Positions 16,185 to 24,730 of a stretch of 62,358 bases of DNA are shown in pieces. Made by a program: the position numbers and the translations under genes. The stretch lies in NCBI GenBank assembly GCA_030429005.1, contig JAUIDP010000011.1:1-62358 (forward strand). Direction: 5' to 3'. The stretch is from Gammaproteobacteria bacterium (GTDB lineage: Bacteria; Pseudomonadota; Gammaproteobacteria; Steroidobacterales; Woeseiaceae). Each line of letters opens with the position of its first letter. Within the stretch, counting starts at the first letter, position 1. The notes beneath the pieces were generated by a model, which saw only the letters and a list, made by a program, of their open reading frames with translations, ran no database searches and was not told the DNA's origin.

Positions 16185-16970
16185 ATGACGACAGAAGACG
16201 TAAACGTAAACATAGACGGCGGTGTCCTCGAAGTGACGATCGACCGGCCGAAGGCCAACGCCATCGACCGTGCGACGAGCATCCGGCTTGGCGAGATATT
16301 CTCGGAGTTTCGTGATAACCCGGACTTTCGTGTCGCGATCATCACCGGCGGCGGCGAAAAGTTTTTCTCCGCCGGCTGGGACCTGAAAGCGGCGGCCGGT
16401 GGCGAGGAAGTCGATGGCGACTACGGGGTCGGCGGTTTCGGCGGCATCCAGGAGCTGGAGGATTTCAACAAGCCGGTCATCTGCGCCGTAAACGGCATAT
16501 GCTGCGGTGGCGGCTTCGAGATTGCCCTTTGTGCCGACATCATCATTGCGGCTGAGCACGCAACGTTTGCGTTGCCGGAAATTCGTTCGGGCACCGTCGC
16601 CGATGCTGCGTCGATCAAACTGCCCAAGCGCATTCCCTACCACATCGCGATGGAAATGCTGCTGACCGGGCGCTGGCTGGATGCGGCGGAAGGCAACCGC
16701 TGGGGGTTCGTCAACGAAGTGGTCGCTGCAGACAAGTTGCTGGAACGCGCCTGGGAGGTCGCTCGCCTGATCGAGTCGGGGCCGCCACTGGTTTATGCCG
16801 CTATCAAGGAGGTTGTGCGCGAAGCCGAAAACATGCAGTTCCTGCCGGCTTTGCAAAAGATTACCGGGCGAGAATTTGCCACGGTTGACACGCTGTACTC
16901 CAGCGAAGACCAGAAGGAGGGTGCACTGGCATTTGCCGAGAAGCGCGACCCGGTCTGGAAAGGCAAGTAA
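16185..16970 (+). CDS. caiD: Carnitinyl-CoA dehydratase-like enoyl-CoA hydratase
   Basis: 261 residues, the same length as Escherichia coli CaiD, and it ends with the characteristic ALAFAEKRDPVWKGK. The crotonase oxyanion-hole regions are visible: FSAGWDLKAAA near 63-73 and NGICCGGGFEIALCAD near 102-117. The expected reaction is interconversion of crotonobetainyl-CoA and L-carnitinyl-CoA. It follows the acyl-CoA dehydrogenase with a 3-bp gap, so the two would convert a saturated C4 betaine CoA ester to carnitinyl-CoA. Cytosolic; expected as a trimer or hexamer from the family. Confidence 0.8.
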   Translation: MTTEDVNVNIDGGVLEVTIDRPKANAIDRATSIRLGEIFSEFRDNPDFRVAIITGGGEKFFSAGWDLKAAAGGEEVDGDYGVGGFGGIQELEDFNKPVICAVNGICCGGGFEIALCADIIIAAEHATFALPEIRSGTVADAASIKLPKRIPYHIAMEMLLTGRWLDAAEGNRWGFVNEVVAADKLLERAWEVARLIESGPPLVYAAIKEVVREAENMQFLPALQKITGREFATVDTLYSSEDQKEGALAFAEKRDPVWKGK

Positions 16971-16977
16971 CGCGGCA

Positions 16978-19044
16978 ATGCTGAAAAAAGACGCGTTGCG
17001 ACGGCTGTTGCAGCCAAAAACCGTTGCCGTTTTCGGCGGCGACAGCGCCGCGGCGGTGGTTCGCCAGTGCCAGGCGATCGACTATGCCGGCGACATCTGG
17101 GCGGTCAGTCCGACGCGATCCGAGCTCGCCGGCATTCCCTGCGTCGCGAATATTGACGAGCTTCCCGGCATCCCGGACGCAAGCTTCGTCGCGGCACCGC
17201 CGCAAGCCTCGTTGCAGATCATCGCCGAGCTGGCCGAACGTGGCGCCCCGGGCGCTGTCTGTTTCGCCTCGGGGTTTGCCGAGTCCGGCGCGGCTGGCGA
17301 GGCGTTGCAGGCAAAGCTTGGCGCGGCGGCTGGCGACATGGCCATCATCGGGCCGAATTGCCATGGCTACCTGAATTATCTCGACGGCGTCGCGTTATGG
17401 CCCGACGAACACGGTGGCCGGCGCTCCGAGCGTGGCGTGGCGCTGATCACGCAGAGCGGCAATATCGCGCTGAACCTGACCATGCAACAGCGCTCGGTGG
17501 ATTTCGCCTACGTCATATCGGTCGGCAACAGCTCGACGCTGCAGTTGTACGACTATATCGACATGTTGCTCGACGACGAGCGCGTGTCGGCAATTGCCAT
17601 TCACATGGAGGGCATTCGCGATATTCCCGGGTTTTCTGCAGCCGCGGTCCGTGCCCTGCGGAAGGGAGTACCCATTGTCGTCCTGAAGACCGGCCGCTCG
17701 TCACTGGGTGCCGAGATCACGCTGAGCCATACCGGCTCGCTGGCCGGTTCGGACCGCCTGTATTCCGCTTTGTTCAAGCGTCTTGGCATCGCCCGTTGCG
17801 ACAGCGTGCCGCAGTTTCTCGAGACGATGAAGTTCCTGTCGCTGGTCGGAGCATTGCCTGGCAATACGCTGGGATCGATGAGCTGTTCGGGCGGCGAGGC
17901 GTCGCTGGTTGCCGACTGCGCAGACCGTCTCGGTATCGACATGCCGCCGATGACGACCGACTCTGTTGTGAGTCTGCAGGAGCTGCTGGGCCCCCGCGTC
18001 AAGGTGTCGAACCCGCTCGACTACCATCTCTACATCTGGGGCGACTATGCGCAACTGAATCGCTGTTTCGAGCAATTCCTCGGCAATGGTTATGGCTGCA
18101 CCTTGCTGGTGCTGGACTATCCACCGCATGCGGGCGCAGACCAGCGCAACTGGATTACGACCGAGCGCGCACTGATCGATGCGGTCGCAGCCACCGGCCA
18201 GCGCGCCGTGGTGGTCGCATCCTTACCGGAAACATTGCCGGCGGATGTGCGCGAGCGCCTCGCGGAGGCGGGAATCGCACCGATGCAGGGGATCGAGGAT
18301 TGCCTGTTTGCCGTCAGGGCTGCCATTGAAGTCGGGCAGCGGCAGGCAGCCGCACAGTCCGTGCAGGCTGTTCTTGCAGTACCTTCGACCACCGGCGATT
18401 TGCAGTCGCTCGATGAAGTCAGCAGCAAGGCCGCACTGGCTGAATTCGGGGTCACGGTGCCCGCGGGCAGGATGTGCGGCGCAGGGGAAACAGCGAGCGT
18501 TGCTTCCGAACTCGGTTTTCCGGTCGTGCTGAAGGCTGTGTCGGACCAGTTGGCGCACAAGAGCGAAGCTGGCGCCGTGGCGACAGGGCTGGCCGATGCG
18601 GCAGCGGTCCAGGCCGCGACGGACAGGATGGCCGGACGGTTCGATACCTTTCTCGTCGAGTCGATGATCGGGCCAACCGTGGCGGAACTGATTGTCGGTG
18701 TCAGCCGCGATGCATCGTTCGGCCTGTCATTGCTGCTTGGCAGAGGTGGCACCGAGGTCGAATTGCTCGACGATACGGTTTCTCTGTTGTTGCCGGTGTC
18801 CAGGGAAGACATTGCCGATGCAATTGCCACACTCAAGGTCGGGCAATTGCTGGACGGCTGGCGGGGTGGGCCAGCCGCGGATAAGGCGGCAGTCATCGAT
18901 GCCGTGGCAGCGATCGCCGGCTACGCAATGGCTAACCAGGAGCGCTTGCAGGAGCTCGATGTCAACCCGTTGCTCGTGACGCCGGAAGCTGCGATCGCGG
19001 TCGATGCATTCATCCGTGTTATGTTGACGGCTGGGGAGAAGTAG
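16978..19044 (+). CDS. NDP-forming acyl-CoA synthetase, probable betaine/carnitine CoA ligase
   Basis: 688 residues from ATG 16978, 7 bp after the caiD-like stop. The layout is that of ADP-forming acyl-CoA synthetases. An N-terminal CoA-binding Rossmann domain (KTVAVFGGDS) comes first, then succinyl-CoA-synthetase-like domains with SHTGSLAGS near 245, where a phosphohistidine is plausible. A C-terminal ATP-grasp domain from ~480 (LGFPVVLKAVSDQLAHKSEA) follows. It replaces the unrelated AMP-forming CaiC or CoA-transferase CaiB found in enteric carnitine operons. Function as carnitine/gamma-butyrobetaine-CoA ligase is inferred from position between caiD-like and caiT-like genes. Confidence 0.75.
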   Translation: MLKKDALRRLLQPKTVAVFGGDSAAAVVRQCQAIDYAGDIWAVSPTRSELAGIPCVANIDELPGIPDASFVAAPPQASLQIIAELAERGAPGAVCFASGFAESGAAGEALQAKLGAAAGDMAIIGPNCHGYLNYLDGVALWPDEHGGRRSERGVALITQSGNIALNLTMQQRSVDFAYVISVGNSSTLQLYDYIDMLLDDERVSAIAIHMEGIRDIPGFSAAAVRALRKGVPIVVLKTGRSSLGAEITLSHTGSLAGSDRLYSALFKRLGIARCDSVPQFLETMKFLSLVGALPGNTLGSMSCSGGEASLVADCADRLGIDMPPMTTDSVVSLQELLGPRVKVSNPLDYHLYIWGDYAQLNRCFEQFLGNGYGCTLLVLDYPPHAGADQRNWITTERALIDAVAATGQRAVVVASLPETLPADVRERLAEAGIAPMQGIEDCLFAVRAAIEVGQRQAAAQSVQAVLAVPSTTGDLQSLDEVSSKAALAEFGVTVPAGRMCGAGETASVASELGFPVVLKAVSDQLAHKSEAGAVATGLADAAAVQAATDRMAGRFDTFLVESMIGPTVAELIVGVSRDASFGLSLLLGRGGTEVELLDDTVSLLLPVSREDIADAIATLKVGQLLDGWRGGPAADKAAVIDAVAAIAGYAMANQERLQELDVNPLLVTPEAAIAVDAFIRVMLTAGEK

Positions 19045-19061
19045 AAAAACAACAATCTGTT

Positions 19062-20699
19062 ATGCGTGAATCGTTCAAGCTGATCGACAACGGCACGTTC
19101 TTTGGCGCTCTTGCGCTGTTGCTGTTCGTTACTCTGCCACTTGTCATTTTTCCTGAACAGGGCGCGGCCTGGGTCGAGTTGGCCCGCAGCTTCGTCGTCG
19201 AGAATTTCGGCTTTCTGTACCTGGCGCTCGGTTTCGGCGCCGGCGTGTTCATGCTGTTCATCGCCTTCAGTGACATTGGCAAGATTTCGTTGGGACACCC
19301 GGACGAGAAGCCGGAGTTCAGAACAACGTCCTGGGCAGCGATGTTGTTCTGTGCCGGTATCGGCGCGTCCATACTGTACTGGGGCACGATTGAATGGGCC
19401 TACTATTTCCAGGCGCCGCCATTCCAGATCGAGCCGTACACTGCCGAGGCAGCGCGCTGGGCAGCCGCCTACGGAATCTTTCACTGGGGACCGCTGGCCT
19501 GGGCGCTGTACCTGATTCCGGCATTGCCGATTGCCTACTTCTACTACGTGCGGCACCGCCACGTCCTGAAAGTATCCGAAGCGTTGTTGCCGGTGCTGGG
19601 TGAGCGCAAAGCGCATGGCAACACGGGCCGTTTCATTGATGTCCTGTTTGTGTTCGGCATGCTGGGCGGCGGTGCAACGACGCTCGGACTTGCCGCGCCG
19701 CTGATCAACGAGGGCGCGCATGAACTGTTCGGTGCGCCGCGAGGTATCACGACGCAGATCATAGTCCTGGTCGTCTGCACCGCAATTTTCGGCGGCAGCG
19801 CCTATGCCGGGCTGAAAAAGGGTATCCAGAACCTGTCAATTATCAACATGTGGCTGGCACTCGGCCTGCTGGCTTTTGTTTTCGTTGTCGGGCCAACGGT
19901 ATTCCTCGCCAACACCGGACTCGACTCACTCGGCCGCGTAATCAGCAACATCGTGCACATGGCGACATGGATTGAACCGTTCGGCGGTTTCGACAATTTC
20001 GAAGACACGCATTTCCCACAGGATTGGACCATTTTTTACTGGGCGTGGTGGCTGGCATTCGCACCAAGTGTTGGCCTGTTCATCGCCCGCATTTCCCGCG
20101 GACGCACGATCCGCGAGATGGTCATCGGCTCCATGTTCTTTGGCACACTGGGTTGCTTCCTGTTTTTCATGTGCCTCGGCAATTTCGGCCTCTACCTGCA
20201 ACTGTCCGGTCAACTCGATGTGCTTGAAATTCTGAATGGCCAGAGCCCGACAGCTGCAATATTTGCGATTCTCGGGGAACTGCCGATGCGAGCACTCGTC
20301 ATCGGCGTCTACACGTTGCTGGCAGTCATCTTTACTGCAACGACGTTCGACTCCATCTCCTACATTCTTGCCTCGGTTGTACAACGCGAGGTCGAGGACG
20401 AGCCGCTGCGCTGGAACCGCTTGTTCTGGGCGGCGGCCCTCAGTTTCATGCCGATCACGCTGTTGCTGTTGCAGGGTGGCGACGGGCTTGCGGTCCTGCA
20501 GACCGCGAGCATTGTCGGCGGCGCGCCGCTCCTGATCGTTGCGTTGCTGCTTTGCATCGCGATTGTCAGGATTGCGCGCTACGATATCCAGCGACAACCG
20601 TCGGTCAAGGTCGATGTCATTCATATCCAGATACTGGCGGATTCGGCGGCCCGGAAGGAGCCGGGTCAGCGAGGCGAAGATAGCGAAAAAATGTCCTGA
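19062..20699 (+). CDS. BCCT-family carrier, CaiT-like
   Basis: 545 residues with about 12 transmembrane helices. The signature segment ILYWGTIEWAYYFQAPPF near 106-123 matches the CaiT subgroup of betaine/carnitine/choline transporters (W..IEW.YY...PPF) rather than typical sodium-coupled BetP. Downstream, IFHWGPLAWALY and WTIFYWAWWLAFAPSVGLFI are family landmarks. It probably imports carnitine, gamma-butyrobetaine or glycine betaine, perhaps by exchange. It follows the CoA ligase with a 17-bp gap. The C-terminal tail is short and charged. Whether transport is ion-coupled or antiport cannot be read from the sequence. Confidence 0.85.
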   Translation: MRESFKLIDNGTFFGALALLLFVTLPLVIFPEQGAAWVELARSFVVENFGFLYLALGFGAGVFMLFIAFSDIGKISLGHPDEKPEFRTTSWAAMLFCAGIGASILYWGTIEWAYYFQAPPFQIEPYTAEAARWAAAYGIFHWGPLAWALYLIPALPIAYFYYVRHRHVLKVSEALLPVLGERKAHGNTGRFIDVLFVFGMLGGGATTLGLAAPLINEGAHELFGAPRGITTQIIVLVVCTAIFGGSAYAGLKKGIQNLSIINMWLALGLLAFVFVVGPTVFLANTGLDSLGRVISNIVHMATWIEPFGGFDNFEDTHFPQDWTIFYWAWWLAFAPSVGLFIARISRGRTIREMVIGSMFFGTLGCFLFFMCLGNFGLYLQLSGQLDVLEILNGQSPTAAIFAILGELPMRALVIGVYTLLAVIFTATTFDSISYILASVVQREVEDEPLRWNRLFWAAALSFMPITLLLLQGGDGLAVLQTASIVGGAPLLIVALLLCIAIVRIARYDIQRQPSVKVDVIHIQILADSAARKEPGQRGEDSEKMS

Positions 20700-20703
20700 A
20701 CGA

Positions 20704-20740
20704 GGTCGCTTTTGGCCAGAAAGTGGTCGCAGCAGATCAT
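20704..20740 (+). repeat. Stray half-copy of the array repeat
   Basis: GGTCGCTTTTGGCC at 20704-20717, just after the transporter stop, resembles the left block of the array repeats at 593-7300, here between two genes of the catabolic island. The -10/GACCC end is missing. It shows that the repeat family is not confined to the array. Confidence 0.4.
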
Positions 20741-20809
20741 GCATTGCGCTGAAAACTGGCACAAACTGGGCGAAATCAGGCCTTCCGGATACAGTCGTCA
20801 GGTACCCAA

Positions 20810-22351
20810 ATGAGCAATGAGAATCGGCGGCGCAGGTCCGCTGGAAGAGAGGCACGCCGGGCTGCCCGGCAGAAGATGCAGGCTTCGTCTGCTGCGTTTA
20901 TCGAGCGCAGGATTCCCTACTACGAACTGCTTTCCGACGAAGGCCTCGAACTCATCGAGCACAATGCCGAGACCGTGCTCGAAGAAATCGGTATTGAGTT
21001 CCACGATTTTCCGCGGGCGCTGCAACTGTTTAAAGATGCCGGCGCGGATGTCGACGGCGATCGGGTTCGATTCCCACGTGGCTTGTGCCGGTCCATAGTG
21101 CAGGCGTCTGCGCCGCGCGAGTACCGGCAGCACGCACGCAATCCCGAACGCAGCGTAATGATCGGCGGTGACCGGACGGTCCTGGTGCCGGCCTACGGTT
21201 CGCCATTTGTGCGCGACCTGGACAAGGGCCGACGCTACGCGACGCTGGAGGATTTCCGTAACTTCGTCAAGCTGGCCTACATGAGTCCCGGGTTGCACCA
21301 TTCGGGCGGCACCGTCTGCGAGCCGGTCGATATACCGGTCAACAAACGTCACTTCGACATGGTGTACAGCCACCTGAAGTACAGCGACAAACCGTTTATG
21401 GGCTCGGTCACAGCGCCGGAACGCGCACAGGACACCGTCGACATGGCAAAGATCGTTTTCGGTGACGAATTCGTGCAGGAAAACACGGTCATCACCAGCC
21501 TGATCAACGCCAACTCGCCGATGACGTTCGATGCGACGATGCTGGGTGCGGCGACAGTTTATGCCGAGAACAACCAGGCAACGATGATCTCGCCGTTTCT
21601 GATTGCCGGTGCGATGTCGCCGGTTGCGGTGGCCGGCACGGCAACACAGATTCTCGCAGAGGCCCTGGCAGGCATGGCCTATGTGCAGCTCGTGCGGCCG
21701 GGTGCGCCGGTCATTTTCGGCACCTTCGCCGCTGCAGTGTCCATGCAGTCGGGTGCGCCAACGTTCGGCACGCCGGAACCAAGCATGATCGTATATACCG
21801 CCGCTGCACTGGCCAGGCGGCTGGGTGTGCCGTTCCGCAGTGGCGGTGGCTTGTGCGGGTCGAAGATTCCGGATGCGCAGGCGGCGTATGAGTCTGCCAA
21901 TACGCTCGTGAATTCGGCTCTCGCCGGTGTCAATTTCATGTTGCACACGGCCGGTTGGCTGGAGGGCGGGCTGTCGATGGGTTACGAGAAGTTCATCCTC
22001 GACGCGGACCAGGCCAACATGATCGCGATCCTGCTCGGTGGCGTCGACCTGTCGGAAAATGGCCAGGCAATGGACGCGCTGCGCGAAGTCGGGCCCGGCT
22101 CACATTTCCTGGGTTCGGCACATACGCAGGCCAACTTTGAAACGGCGTTTTACCGTTCCCCGGTTGCCGACAACAACAGCTTCGAGCAATGGGAATCGGA
22201 AGGTTCGCTGGATGCCGCGCAGCGCGCAAACAGCATCTGGAAGCGCATGCTGAACGAGTACGAAGCGCCGCCGATGGACCCGGCGATCGACGAAGCGCTG
22301 GTCGAGTTTGTCGAGCGGCGAAAATCCGAATTCGCCGACCGGGACTACTGA
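20810..22351 (+). CDS. MttB-superfamily methyltransferase, probable glycine betaine:corrinoid methyltransferase
   Basis: 513 residues of the trimethylamine methyltransferase family (PF06253). There is no in-frame amber codon, so it belongs to the non-pyrrolysine branch, whose characterised members use glycine betaine or other quaternary amines. Recognisable blocks are HHSGGTVCEPVD, TSLINANSPMTFD and SGGGLCGSKIPDAQAAYES. The Arg-rich start (RRRRSAGREARRAARQ) is usual in proteobacterial homologues. Likely reaction: glycine betaine + Co(I) corrinoid -> dimethylglycine + methyl-Co(III). Its stop overlaps the next start (TGATG), and methyl-THF genes follow. No corrinoid protein is encoded beside it, which is unusual. 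Confidence 0.82.
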   Translation: MSNENRRRRSAGREARRAARQKMQASSAAFIERRIPYYELLSDEGLELIEHNAETVLEEIGIEFHDFPRALQLFKDAGADVDGDRVRFPRGLCRSIVQASAPREYRQHARNPERSVMIGGDRTVLVPAYGSPFVRDLDKGRRYATLEDFRNFVKLAYMSPGLHHSGGTVCEPVDIPVNKRHFDMVYSHLKYSDKPFMGSVTAPERAQDTVDMAKIVFGDEFVQENTVITSLINANSPMTFDATMLGAATVYAENNQATMISPFLIAGAMSPVAVAGTATQILAEALAGMAYVQLVRPGAPVIFGTFAAAVSMQSGAPTFGTPEPSMIVYTAAALARRLGVPFRSGGGLCGSKIPDAQAAYESANTLVNSALAGVNFMLHTAGWLEGGLSMGYEKFILDADQANMIAILLGGVDLSENGQAMDALREVGPGSHFLGSAHTQANFETAFYRSPVADNNSFEQWESEGSLDAAQRANSIWKRMLNEYEAPPMDPAIDEALVEFVERRKSEFADRDY

Positions 22352-22956
22352 TGACGGACTCGATCCTGGTCATCGCTTGCGGCGCGCTCGTGCGCGAAAT
22401 CACCGAGCTGAAGGAGCGCTATGGCTGGACGCACCTGGAGCTGAAATGCATGGATGCGAAGCTGCATATGCGCCCTGCGCTGATTCCGGGGCGACTGCGG
22501 AGCATGATTCGAAAGTACAAGGGCGATTACGACACGATCTTCGTCGCATATGCCGACTGCGGCACCTGCGGCGGCATCGACGAGGTGCTTGCCGAGGAGG
22601 ATATCGAGCGCTTGCCAGGGGCGCATTGCTACCAGTTTTTCTCGGGCACACAAAAGTTTTCGGCATTGTCGGATGCCGAGCCAGGCACGTTTTATCTGAC
22701 CGACTTCCTGGCACAGCATTTCGACCAGTTCGTCACCCGGCCGCTGAAGTTTGAAACGCACCCCGAGTTGCGTGACATGTACTTCGGCAATTACCGGCGC
22801 CTGGTATACCTCTCGCAGAAACAGGACCCGGCGCTGCTGCACGCAGCCGAAGATGCCGCCCGTAAGCTCGAGCTGGAGTTCGAACACGTCCATGTGGGTT
22901 ACGGCGAGCTGGAAAGCGGGCTGGCCCGGGTAGCAGGGGGAGCGCATGGCGATTAA
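22351..22956 (+). CDS. DUF1638 protein of methyltransferase operons
   Basis: ATG 22351 shares its A with the TGA of the preceding gene; the product has 201 residues. It fits DUF1638, a family that travels with MttB-like methyltransferases in bacteria and methanogens but has no proven activity. Conserved-looking residues include DSILVIACGALVREI at the start, the Cys-Gly motif ADCGTCGGID near 66-75 and a Cys/His-rich LPGAHCYQFFSG near 88-99; a metal or corrinoid role has been suggested only by association. Cytosolic. The operon overlap supports a job in the same methyl-transfer pathway. Confidence 0.75.
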   Translation: MTDSILVIACGALVREITELKERYGWTHLELKCMDAKLHMRPALIPGRLRSMIRKYKGDYDTIFVAYADCGTCGGIDEVLAEEDIERLPGAHCYQFFSGTQKFSALSDAEPGTFYLTDFLAQHFDQFVTRPLKFETHPELRDMYFGNYRRLVYLSQKQDPALLHAAEDAARKLELEFEHVHVGYGELESGLARVAGGAHGD

Positions 22957-23257
22957 GAAGACGCTGATTTACTGGCGCGACATTCCGTCGCAGGTCATCC
23001 TGCAGCGCGGCCGCACACGCGAAAAAGCCATGCTGAGTGGCCGCTTCCAGGAAGCGATCGATCGTGCGGCAATGCGTGCTGGCAAGGGCAGCAGCGATGC
23101 CTACATGTCCGAGTGGGACCGCAGGACGTCACGCCTCGAGAGTGACGAGGAACTCGCCGTGCTGGCGGCGGCGGAAGTGGCGCGGCTGGAAGCCGAAATA
23201 TCCGATGACCTGCTGACGCAACTGATTCGTCAGCATGGCAGGGCTGGCGGAGACTAG
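22946..23257 (+). CDS. PF13769 'virulence factor' domain protein
   Basis: 103 residues, overlapping the previous gene by 11 bases. The start MAIKKTLIYWRDIPSQVILQ followed by FQEAIDRAAMRAG fits the PF13769 family, whose name comes from an old plant-pathogen study and says nothing certain about function. Members recur next to DUF1638 and MTHFR C-terminal proteins in betaine-demethylation loci of marine proteobacteria, which is the context here. The protein is basic at the front and acidic behind, with no catalytic motif visible. A small scaffold or accessory role is a guess. Confidence 0.7.
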   Translation: MAIKKTLIYWRDIPSQVILQRGRTREKAMLSGRFQEAIDRAAMRAGKGSSDAYMSEWDRRTSRLESDEELAVLAAAEVARLEAEISDDLLTQLIRQHGRAGGD

Positions 23258-23259
23258 TC

Positions 23260-23709
23260 ATGTACCGCATGCGGTCCTGGTCCGTGCGCAATGCGCGGTG
23301 GCTCAAATCGCTGTACCAGGGCGTCGAGTCGACACTGTTTTTCCTGCGGCCCGTGATTCAGAAAATCGGCTACGAGCGACTCGACAAACCGATGCTGGCG
23401 GTCGAAAAGATTACCAAGGGCTTCCTGCTGGACTCGCAGAACTGCGGCCAGTGCATCGCGGGATTCACCGGCCTGTCGTGCCCGATGAATTGTCCCAAGA
23501 CGATGCGCAACGGCCCTTGCGGCGGTGTACGCGCCGATGGCAAGTGTGAGGTTAGCCCGGAGATGGACTGTGTCTGGGTGCAGGCCTGGGAGGGCAACAA
23601 GCGGCTGAAAGAAGCCGTATACCCGATCCAGAAACTGCAACCGGCGCTGGATAATCGCAAGATCGGAACGTCTGCCTGGTTACGCGAGGTGCGCAACCGT
23701 GAGGTTTGA
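23260..23709 (+). CDS. MTHFR C-terminal-type Fe-S protein
   Basis: 149 residues matching the methylenetetrahydrofolate reductase C-terminal family (PF12225). Seven Cys lie at 62, 65, 74, 78, 87, 96 and 104 (NCGQC, GLSCPMNC, GPCGGV, GKCEV), enough to hold one or two Fe-S clusters. In acetogens and methylotrophs, such proteins partner MTHFR as an electron-transfer subunit. The next gene is an MTHFR homologue whose start overlaps this stop, consistent with a complex that oxidises methyl-THF to methylene-THF. Cytosolic. Confidence 0.8.
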   Translation: MYRMRSWSVRNARWLKSLYQGVESTLFFLRPVIQKIGYERLDKPMLAVEKITKGFLLDSQNCGQCIAGFTGLSCPMNCPKTMRNGPCGGVRADGKCEVSPEMDCVWVQAWEGNKRLKEAVYPIQKLQPALDNRKIGTSAWLREVRNREV

Positions 23710-24692
23710 CGACGAACCGCTGATCCCCGGCGAAAACCTGCCGTTGCGCGAAGGTCACTCGTCGCCGGGCCGGCTGGAACGGGTGCTGCGCGCGGGGGCC
23801 TTCGCGGTAACGGCCGAGATCGCGCCGCCCGACTCGGCGGATCCCGAGGAAGTGTATGCGCGGGCGGCACTGTTCGACGGCGTCGTGGATGCGATGAACG
23901 CTACGGACGGTTCCGGCGCCAACTGTCACATGTCCAGTGTCGGCATGTGTTCGCTGCTGACGCGGCGAGGTTATGCAATGGTCATGCAGGTGTCGGCACG
24001 AGACCGGAATCGCATTGCGATCCAGGGCGATGTACTCGGAGCTGCTGCGATGGGTGTATCGAGCATCCTGTGCCTGACCGGCGACAGTGTCGGTGTCGGC
24101 GATCATCCGGAGGCGAAACCGGTATTCGACCTCGACTGTATGTCGATGCTGAACATGGTGCGCGGCATGCGAGACGATGAGCAGTTCCTGAGTGGCCGTA
24201 AACTGACCAGCCCCCCCAGGGTGTTTCTCGGTGCCGCAGCGAACCCATTCGGTGCGGCTGGCGAAGAAAATCGAAGCCGGTGTGCAGTTCGTGCAAACGC
24301 AGTACTGTTTCGATATCGACGTGTTTCGCAATTACATGCGGATCGCTCGCGACATGGGTCTGCATGAGAAAGCCTTCATCCTGGCAGGCGTCGGTCCGCT
24401 GGCATCGGCCCGTTCCGCGGAATGGATTCGCAGCAATGTGCCGGGCGTGCATATCCCGGACTCGATCGTCCGGCGACTGCGCGGCGCACAGGACCAGAAA
24501 GAAGAGGGCGTCAACATTTGTGTGGACATGATTCGTCAATTACAGGAGATTGACGGTGTCAGCGGCATCCACATCATGGCGTACCGGCAGGAAGCCAGTG
24601 TGGCCGGTATCGTCGAGCGCTCGGGCGTCCTGTCGGGCCGGGAAATGTGGCAGCCTGGCGTTCCGCGTGATGCCGACCCGGTCGCCATATAG
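23699..24692 (+). pseudogene. metF: Methylenetetrahydrofolate reductase, frame-disrupted
   Basis: A GTG at 23699 opens an MTHFR-like frame (VTAEIAPPDSADPEEVY, NATDGSGANCHMSS, LCLTGDSVGVGDHPEAKPV) that is family-like up to AAANPF at 24233-24250. The homology then continues one frame over (RLAKKIEAGVQFVQTQYCFD from 24255) to the stop at 24692. In related proteins about eight residues lie between NPF and the RLAKK motif; here almost none remain. A deletion of roughly 20 bases or an assembly error would explain both the frame change and the gap. A run of seven C at 24211-24217 lies nearby but is still in frame. As written, the gene would give a truncated product of about 222 residues lacking much of the barrel. 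Confidence 0.75.
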
Positions 24693-24730
24693 CGAGCCAT
24701 AACAACGAGACCAACCGGAGACTAGTGAAG

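Noticed and set aside
20810-22351. Pyrrolysine-type trimethylamine methyltransferase
   Set aside because: The frame is continuous without an internal amber codon, so it is the non-pyrrolysine branch.
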